A stretch of 64,000 nt of DNA from Mangifera indica (lineage: Eukaryota > Streptophyta > Magnoliopsida > Sapindales > Anacardiaceae): contig NC_058151.1 of NCBI RefSeq assembly GCF_011075055.1, positions 14,575,800 to 14,639,799 on the forward strand, read 5' to 3'. The notes beneath the pieces are model-generated. The model worked only from the letters and a program-made list of their open reading frames with translations, ran no database searches and had not been told where the DNA came from. Positions 55,960-64,000 of this stretch are shown here, one piece after another. Made by a program: the position numbers and the translations under genes. How positions within the stretch are numbered: the stretch's first letter is position 1; every line of letters begins with the position of its first letter.

Positions 55960-58090
55960 ATTTGACCAATAATAGTCACCGAGTCTATGATTAATGTCAT
56001 TTATGACATGACTATATAATATAATAATTTGTTGCAATTTCGTAATAGTTTTTAAAATTTTAAAAATGAATTTTCTCAATAAATGTTTTTGGGCAAATAG
56101 TTCAAACATATAACTTGTTACAAGGATTAAATTATAAGATCAACCCAACTATATTTTCATATCCAAATAGAATATTAATTTGATTAGGGATGGTTTGGGG
56201 TCTTGAAATCTCTAATTGATTCGATCATCAATTATATGAGTAACCGATTAAAAAATCATTAGAACAAATTCAATTAAATGGTACATATTTTTTATTCGGT
56301 AGACTTAGTTTAAATCCTAATAATTACATAATTTTAAATATAATGATTTAAATGTTTAATTGAAATTACCGATCAAGAGGCTGATTTGATTAAACGACTA
56401 ATATAAATTTAAATATAGAGCAAATTGAACATTGAGTTTTGATTGAATTTGTTCAACCAATGGATCCATGTTTTATTGTCAAGGTTTTAAAACACTTGAA
56501 ATCAAACAAATTGTAGAGTGAATTAGATATACATTAAAGGAAGCACTTACATTTAAAATAAGACCGAAAGACTTAGTCTCACCCAAGGTTTAGTCAATTC
56601 TCAAAATCTCATTCATAAGGTTTTAAAAACTTAAATATCCACTTATCATTTAATTTCTGTTAAATTTTTTAGTTAGTTATAAAGATAAAACCGTAATTTT
56701 ATCATTAATATAAAAATAAATAAAGTTATATCTCATTTTACTTATTTAATTTAAAAAACTAACAATTATCTTTCATTCAAAAGTTCGAAAAGTTACATTT
56801 TTTTCTAGGGTTTGATTATTTCAAATTTGACGACCACTGCAAAAAGGTCGTCGGCCAACCTTCTCACCACCTTTCTTCTCAAAGGTTTCCCTATGTGACA
56901 CCAAAATCCGACTATTTTTTTAATTTTAAATTTGTCGCCACTTAATTTAAAAATCTTCTTCACGTACCATATTTAAGCTCAAAATATATCCATAATTCGT
57001 TATTTTATAAGTTTTTTTCTTGACAACCTTGTTGTATATAAAGTTTTTTCCTTGAGATTTTGTTTCAGGAATATGCCACTTTCTGTACTCTCAACTTTTC
57101 TTGATAATCTCACATATTCCCTTTGTCTACTTTAAGTATTTTATTTATATGTTTCTTTAACATCCTAATTGATGTAAATATATAATTATCAGAATTATGT
57201 CTGTCTAGATGTTTTGTTATACTTAAAAGAGATAGATCTACTATATATATTGTAACAAAAAACACCACCAAAACAAAAATAAATAATCTTAATAAATTGT
57301 ATTAAAAAATGTAAATTTATTTATTCTTAATTAAATGTGTATCAAAATCACCTTCTTGATGAGTCCTGCAATGGAAATAAAGTCAGAGACTTTGAAACAT
57401 CTAGGGCTTGAGATGCAGAAGCCACAGCTTGAGCTTGCATCTTCAGTGGCATGTCTGTATCTTTGTTACACCTTGGCCTTCCAACATCCTCCCTTTCTCT
57501 CACACAACAAAAGCAAATTAACAAACCCAGTACCTAGATTTATAACTCTTCTTCTTCTACCTTAATCGAAAGGGGAGAAAACTTGATGAGACTTCTAACA
57601 TTGAGCCAAGGCGTTTTTTTCCTGCTGTCATTGGTTGTCTATATCCAACATTTAAATGAAAATGTTTGTGGTGTGGTGCCTAACAACTTCCTATTCTTGA
57701 ACAAGAGTAACTGCAGTGGAAACTAAGAACTAATGCAAATGCGAGGCAAATACTAAGCAAAAAATAGAAGATTTATATCAACTTAACTCCCCATCACCAG
57801 TAAAATTGCCTTTCATTAAAAATACTATATTAATTTTGCTTAATCTACTTTGTAGCAACAAAATATAGGCAAAAAGAGCAAACTAAAAATATGTGAACCA
57901 AGAACATAAACTTGATATTATATGTCATGAAACTTAGATTAAACTTAAAAAAGTAACAAAACACCTGAGAACACAAGTAGAATACCACCACCCCCAGTGT
58001 CACAACTAGTAATATCTTATTTATCAAAGTTATAACATCATTAAAGTGCAAACAAATTGATTTCATCACATGGCCAATAGTAATGCCAAA
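55960..58090. other. AT-rich intergenic DNA, transposon arm relics
   Basis: A further left-arm-like segment begins at about 56560 (GACCGAAAGACTTAGTCTCA) without a recognisable partner. No supported gene. Confidence 0.35.
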
Positions 58091-58141
58091 CTAATATTAC
58101 ACCTATTATTGTTTGGCAAACAATAATAGGTGTAATATTAG
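58091..58141. repeat. 51-bp perfect palindrome (25-bp arms, 1-nt centre)
   Basis: The left arm begins CTAATATTACACCTATTATT and ends GTTTG; the right arm is its exact reverse complement, ending TTAG at 58141, with a single G between them. It abuts the inverted-repeat element that begins at 58158. Confidence 0.95.
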
Positions 58142-58157
58142 CAATTATTGCTCTTAA

Positions 58158-58636
58158 CTAGGGTTGAATACGATACGAGCCGAGCCGAGCCTAAACAGAG
58201 CCTGGCTCTTTTTCAGCTAGTTTTCGATGAGCCCAAGCTCGGACTTGGGTTCGAGTTCGCCGAACTCGCTAAACACATGTTCTTGTTAGGCTCGTTTCAT
58301 AATTTTAATGTTCAGGATAGGCTTGCACTTAGCTCGGGTTCGCTTTGACTAGCTTTGGGCTCGCATTTCAAGCTCGATAGCTCGGCTTTAGGCTGCTTTT
58401 TTTGGGAATAAACGGTGTCGTTTGTTCCAAGTTAAAATTTTTTTCATTTGAGTGAGCGGCTTGCTAACCAAGCTCGGCTCACTCAACCTGTGTTCGAGTT
58501 TGAGTTCGTGCTCGTTTTTCTCCTAAAATCCGAACTCGCGTTCGTACTTAGGCTCGTTCAAAGCAAACTCGGCTCCGGCTTGTTCAAGCAAAGCTCGTCT
58601 TGAGCCCGAATAAGTTCGCTTCAAATCTAACCCTAG
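58158..58636. mobile_element. small GC-richer inverted-repeat element (MITE-like)
   Basis: Ends are CTAGGGTTGAATACGA at the left and TCAAATCTAACCCTAG at the right, an imperfect inverted repeat. The interior is built of recurring AGCTCG, GAGCC and GTTCG motifs, unlike the AT-rich surroundings. It has no protein-coding capacity. An 8-bp target-site duplication was sought, but only a weak match was found. Confidence 0.55.
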
Positions 58637-58812
58637 TCCTAGCTGATCATATTAAAATCCATCTTCCAAGACTAGAAACAAATAAGAAAAGACGTGTATG
58701 CAGAAGGCCACTGCAGAATGTTTGGCATACATATCTTGCAATGAAAAGTTAAAACCATACAAAAAGTACCAGCAAATAAGTTTGAAAGAAAATTTTTTTA
58801 GTTGCTACATAC

Positions 58813-58937
58813 CAGTAACTGGTTCTAGAATGACAATAAAATTCTTCACAATCAAGCCACCTTCTTTGGCTAGGACTGCAGCTACCCGAGTCTTATGAGC
58901 TCCTTCAGTCTCTTCAAATCTAACATATCCAGTTCAG
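58813..58937 (-). pseudogene. isolated exon of a La-type RNA-binding protein (second RRM)
   Basis: On the minus strand, between an AG acceptor (58938-58939) and a GT donor (58811-58812), the frame reads TGYVRFEETEGAHKTRVAAV, then LAKEGGLIVKNFIVILEPVT. This matches the C-terminal RRM of plant La proteins, which bind and protect RNA polymerase III transcripts. No neighbouring La exons were found, so it is probably a fragment, although its splice sites are intact. Confidence 0.6.
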
Positions 58938-59539
58938 CTCCAATCTTGAAATCAATGAACTTCACATACATAAAAACAAAATGTGAAGACAAATCCAGTC
59001 ACAGTGATTCAACAACCTTCCTGTGTAAACTACAAAACAGGAAGGAAGGCCTGAACAAGAGCAAACTAAGAAGAGAAGATGATTACCGAAAACAAAAACA
59101 TATAATCCTTCATGCTTATAATTTATTCTCCAATGGTTTCTAATAAACAAAATGCTTAAAATTTGCCATATAAACATGCATACCAAACAGTAATTAAGGT
59201 TTTTTTTTAAAAAAAAAAAAAGCTATGTAATTGCTGGATCAGTTTACTGCTATCAATCGTTAACCATGAAAAATAGATACGGATCATGCTTCACCAAATC
59301 ATCCAAGTACAACAAATGGTCTTTCTCAAAGTAAGTTCACCTCCCCTCGGTGATCTCATTTCTTCAGGTTGTGCATACCTTTTTGTTACTAGCACCCTCT
59401 GAGCTCCACATTAGGACCAAGATGATTTAATCACAAGGGGAAATAACTTAAGGGCCTGGCATCACATTCTGAATGGAAAACTCCATCTTTCTATGGCAGT
59501 AAGGTTTGCTCGTTTTACAGAGCAGTTTGATAAATTAGA

Positions 59540-60936
59540 TTACATAAAGTCCTCTTCCAATTCCTGCAAGGACTTGCTTTGTGAAGCAATCTGTTTGTTA
59601 TGTCATCTTTTTGGAGATCATCAATCCCTTGTAGCTCCTGATCTCTGCATGTCTCTCCTTTTCAAGCCTTTCCATCTCCTCCCGCCGTTTCTGCAGAGAG
59701 ATATGTAAAGAGATTTTTATTAAAATATTATAGATAGATAGTACACTGATGAAAGATTAAGTATGACACAGTTCTAATTGAATATCAAAAACTAAAGATA
59801 TCATAAATCAAGAACTCTCTATATTACTAAACCGGATATATCAATATAAATGTACAAGGTAATGCAGTTTGCATGTTTTGGACACAAATAACAGTGCTAA
59901 GAATATAGGAAATGCTTAATAGCGTAAATTTTGAAACTAGTTCCCAGACCATGAGCAGATAGATCATCTAAAACTAAGTACAGGATTTCAGGAATCTGGT
60001 ATTAAGACACCCACATTACAAAACAAGAAACTGGATATTTGCCATTTACATGACTAAAACTTAGACACCACTGATATTTTATTTATAGTTTTACTTAGAC
60101 TTTTTTTTCCTAAAAATCATTCCCAATGTATCATCTCACTCTCTCTTATTCAAACCGATTAATTTGCCACCCATCTCAACCCCCAAACTCATCCTACCCA
60201 TCTTCCCCCAATCTCATCCTAGCTATCTTCCTTACCAAGCAAAGGAATGGAATACATACAAGAGTTAGAAGAGACGGAAAAATATGTCTATAGTTTTCAT
60301 ATTAGAACTAGGAATATTCACAACATCAAGATTAAATATTAATTAATGAGGAGATTACAAAAAATAAAACTCACTTTATTTCTCAGCTGAAGTTTCGTCT
60401 CAGCTCTTTCTGTAGCATTTGCTGCTTCTCGCTCAGCTGCAACCATGCAACAAACAGAAAATGACCATGTGAAAAATGAAAAAGATGCAGAAGAACCATA
60501 TTCATGAACAATATAAGATAAACTAAGAACAAAAAACCAAAGTATTGAGCATGATTTCCTTCAAGATGGAATAACATAATAGTAAGAAATCATTTGATAA
60601 ACAACAAAGAAAATGAAACTACCTTTTAAATCCGGTTTCCTTTCCACTTTTGTTTTGTTTAATCTATTAACTATCTCATTTATCCGCTTCTCCACCCTCA
60701 CAGTGCGAACCTAAATTTAGCATCAAACCCATGCAAAATTCGATCTATCAGAATCAAGTCCAACCCAACAAACACCAAAAGTCATAGAAAATAAAAGCAC
60801 ATACACCAGGAAAAAAAAACAATAAATGTTACCATTTTTTAATTGTGGAAACCAACTTGGCCAACATCCATGGAAGCAATTTTCTTTAAATTGGACCATG
60901 GAGTGTAAACAACATCAATATTATTCACCTTGTTGC
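59540..60936 (-). pseudogene. CCDC25-like (NEMF/DUF814 family) pseudogene
   Basis: Four exons of the C-terminal half of a CCDC25 homologue keep their splice borders: 60936-60833 ([27 protein letters not shown]), 60710-60623 (VRTVRVEKRINEIVNRLNKT), 60436-60375 (AEREAANATERAETKLQLRN) and 59690-59540 (KRREEMERLEKERHAEIRSY, then QSKSLQELEEDFM and a stop). Two lesions show it is dead: a stop codon directly after FHN in the first exon, and a 2-bp deletion in the last exon after MT that puts the conserved SNKQIASQSK part out of frame. The N-terminal half is missing. The preserved splicing shows it arose by DNA duplication, not retroposition. Confidence 0.82.
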
Positions 60937-61239
60937 CTATGAATATTAAAACTAAAGAAAACAATATCCATCATCAAGAAGTGTCTTAGCAATTAGAAAT
61001 TTACCTTCATATGAATATTTCTCTTCTCCCAATTAAGGGTTTGGAATTGGAGAGATTGTCGATAATCACTTATAGCTGAAGAGGAATAAAGTAGTAAAGT
61101 TAAATGATATGGCCTATTAAAACTAAACTTACAAATAATGAAACCCTTGAATAGAGTACACGATAAATTCTTCCAAATTTATCCCTTATTTGTCAAATAG
61201 ACAACAAACTTGATTGGTCATATGCACTTGCTCATATCC

Positions 61240-63180
61240 AGTCTGCAACTAATTCAATGTCCTCATCCTCATTTTGGCTTAGTATCACCCTTGTCCTTAT
61301 ACTTGAATAGATGTTTGACACTAGTGAAGGTCTCATACTTCGAGTCCTAAAAGCATCCATGAACTCTTCTTTCTACAACCTTTGAGGTAATGTCGCATCC
61401 TTATCTTAGTTTTGTATGTGTGCCTATCTCACACTTTTATTTCTACTTACCTGTCCTGTAACATTTTTCTTTTCCATCCTTAGAACCAACGTGGTCTCCT
61501 AATCATGGCTTCTATCTTCCTTATCCAAATACCTGATGCTTGAATCTTTACATAGTTTGGATAAAAAATAGTAATTGTCCCTTATAGATATATCATATAC
61601 ACTATAATGTGATCCTTTGCCTAACCTGACAAGATCCAGGCTGAAAGAGAATTGCAAAGTGGGTTGAAAACTAATAAACTACTAGTGAGCAAAATGTGAT
61701 GGTGAAGAAACATAATTTGTTTATAGGATTACTACTAAACAACCAACAACTTGGATGATCAATAAATATAAATTATCAGAAGTCATATTCCTTACCTAAA
61801 AGCTAACATCTTTTGCTCATAAGTTTTCTATAATATCTTTACACTTCTTAATATTAAGCTATAACTAGATAAGTTATTCATCTCACAAATATTTCCTACA
61901 AAATGACTGCAGAATGAGCTTGTCAAACCATGAAGGGAGTGTAAGCGATCAATCAGAATAAAGCACCAATGGAAAAAACACTATAATAGACAACCTTTCA
62001 TATAATATCGTTGATGTCATGAGTCTTAAATTTGTTCTCACCAAGGAAACAAATCTTCTAGACTGCTCATAAGTTTCCCATAAAGTATCCATGAACTCAA
62101 CTTTCTGCAACCTTAGAGCTAACGTTGCATCCTGACCATGGTTTCATGTGCGTGTCTTCCTTAAGCTTGTATTTCCACTTATATAGGATTTTCCCTTTCC
62201 ATCCTTAGAGCTAATATGGCCTCCTCATTTTGGCTTGTTACCTTCCTTCTCCTCATATTTGATGCTCACGTATATTATTATAATATCTTACAAAATGCCT
62301 GAAGGATGAGTTTGTTGAACTGTGGAAAAAGTGTAGCCACTCATACGGTTAATAACAGTCATTGATGTCATGACTCTCAAATTTGTTCTTGCCAAGGAAA
62401 TAGATTTTTCAGACTGTATGTCAGTTTCTCTAAAAGTCTCTACGTCAATTTCCCTAAAAGCCTTTGTGTTAGTTTCCCTAAAAGCCTTTATATCAACTTC
62501 CTTACAAGCCACTATCAACTCGTCTCTCTGTAATCTTAGAGCAAATATTGCATCCCCATTGTGGCTTCGTGTGTGTATCCTCCTCACACCTCTATTTCCA
62601 CTTGTGTAAGATTTTCCTTTTCCATTATTAGAGCTAATGTGTCTCCTTATCTTAACTTGCAATCCTCCTTCTCCATATACTTGATGCTTGAGTCCTTAGA
62701 TTATTATAAAATCTTAGTGGGTTATAAAATCTTACTTGAATCTTTGTTTAATACTAGTGATGGTCTCATACTTCAAGTCTTAAAAACTCAAATGAACTCT
62801 TCTCTCTGCAACCTTAGAGCTTATATCGCATCTTCATCTTGGCTTCCCATGTGTCTCCTCATACTTGATGCTCGTGTTCTTACATTATAATAAAGTCTTA
62901 ATGGGTTATTTTATTTCTACAACCTTTGAGCTAATTCAATGACCTCATCCTTATTTTGGCCTCGTATCCCCTTTATTCTTATTCTTGAATCTTTGTTTGA
63001 TATTAGTGATGGTCTAATACTTCGTGAACTAAAATTCTAAATGAACTCTTCTCTTTGCAACCTTAGAGTTAATATCACATCCTCATCTTGGCTTTGTATG
63101 TGTGTCCTCACACTGGTATTTCTACTTACCCATCATGCAAGACTTACGCTTTCTATCCTAAGAGCTATACAATCTTAACC
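61240..63180. repeat. degenerate array of long tandem-like units
   Basis: At least five diverged copies of a unit built around GAACTCTTCTCTCTGCAACC, TTAGAGCT.A, GCATCCTCATCTTGGCTT and CTCATACTTGATGCT occur in the same orientation, starting near 61360, 62093, 62517, 62793 and 63039; two shorter matches lie near 61250 and 62930. Spacing varies from about 250 to 730 bp. No coding content was recognised. Confidence 0.6.
62420..62515. repeat. 24-bp minisatellite, four units
   Basis: Four successive 24-base units: GTCAGTTTCTCTAAAAGTCT, GTCAATTTCCCTAAAAGCCT, GTTAGTTTCCCTAAAAGCCT and ATCAACTTCCTTACAAGCCA (first 20 bases of each). They are nested in the larger array. Confidence 0.85.
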
Positions 63181-64000
63181 ACTACTTACCAATCGTGTAT
63201 TTCTAATAATTTTAACAATTTTTTTATTATTCTTTACAATCTTAACCACTATTTTTTTATTATACAATCTTAGCCAAAAATCTGTTTTAATACAGGTTTT
63301 ACACTTGTCTTTAACTTTAAAAACCTAAGGCAAATACATTTGCCTACTCTCTCAAAAGTCAAATTAAATTTATCAAAACCATCACTAAACACTTTTTAAT
63401 TCGAGTATAGATCTAAATGCTACTGTTTATTTTACATAAAAGAATTCATTAGATTAAGTTGAATCTATGTTTTTGTGTTTAAATTGCTAAAAAAAATGAA
63501 ACTATTGAAATTTAAAAAATTTTCATGGGCTAGGCTGGCCAGCCTACCACTTATTATGAAATTGTTAGGTTAATTTGCCTAGGACCCAACCTCTCACTTA
63601 CTTTGTGTAAATTTGGTAGGGCAGCCAACTTAGAACTTGGCTTACCACTTAAAAGAAAAGGTAGGTCAGGCTAGGTCTAAAACCTGTTGACCTACTTGAC
63701 CTACCCTATGAAAATTTTTTAGATTGTGTTGAGAATAACTAAACATATCAAGATCAAATTCTATGAATTCTGTAAATAAGGATTTGCGTACCTAGAGAAA
63801 TTTTTGATGAAGCTTCTTCGAATATGATGCAAGGTATCAACGTTAGTTTATTTTCACAACGTCATTTGCCCACGTACTGATTTTCAATTACGAAGACAGG
63901 ATCTGTGCATTGATTTGTAGGATAGGAGAGGGGAGAGAACGTTTTCTGAAAAATAACATTATATGCATAGAGAGACAGTTTGGACAATTTATATATGTCC
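63181..64000. other. right edge, no supported gene
   Basis: AT-rich DNA. Around 63520-63720 short blocks such as GGCTAGGCTGGCCAGCC and GTAGGTCAGGCTAGGTC recur, reminiscent of the interior of small inverted-repeat elements, but ends were not found. Confidence 0.35.

Overview
The window is nuclear DNA from a eudicot plant. It is AT-rich, its genes carry short GT-AG introns, and its gene families are plant-type: a CC-NB-LRR resistance protein, ferredoxin-thioredoxin reductase, long-chain alcohol oxidase, DUF1218 and CRM-domain splicing factors. The species cannot be read from the sequence. Intergenic DNA is filled with small non-autonomous transposons, AT-rich repeats and broken gene copies.

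Layout. 0-8 kb: first coding exon of a minus-strand gene leaving the left edge, two long-inverted-repeat elements, and a minus-strand gene for the catalytic subunit of ferredoxin-thioredoxin reductase. 8-15 kb: no firm gene; a diverged duplication (10.4 and 12.3 kb) and a MULE-like element. 15-19.5 kb: heavily damaged pseudogene of a chloroplast CRM-domain RNA-splicing protein. 20.5-22.4 kb: intact CREG1-like gene. 24.2-25.1 kb: DUF716/TMEM45-like membrane protein. 25.3-29.4 kb: composite LTR retroelement. 32.4-37.7 kb: large four-exon NLR gene. 39.3-40.9 kb: matrix metalloproteinase and a broken tandem copy. 43.4-51.7 kb: two tandem long-chain alcohol oxidase genes. 53.1-54.1 kb: DUF1218 gene. 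54.7-64 kb: decaying DNA with single exons or pseudogenes of DCP5/LSM14-, La- and CCDC25-like genes, a perfect 51-bp palindrome, a small inverted-repeat element and a degenerate repeat array.

The most unusual object is the retroelement at 25272-29406, read on the minus strand. Its 656-bp LTRs differ at two positions by eye. It has a tRNA-iMet primer-binding site and a polypurine tract. In place of a normal gag-pol it carries one open 785-codon frame: a Ty3/gypsy-like Gag zinc knuckle, the N-terminus of a mitochondrial-type HSP90, an unidentified segment, the N-terminal domain of an AGO4-clade ARGONAUTE, and a tail resembling the end of Ty3/gypsy pol. A mobile element has thus apparently captured and fused parts of a chaperone and of an effector of RNA-directed DNA methylation. 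A second, short LTR element is joined to its end, and the pair shares one 5-bp target-site duplication.

The other genes look like ordinary, functionally unrelated neighbours, apart from local tandem duplication (MMP, alcohol oxidase, LRR exons). All assignments come from reading motifs by eye; no database search was run.
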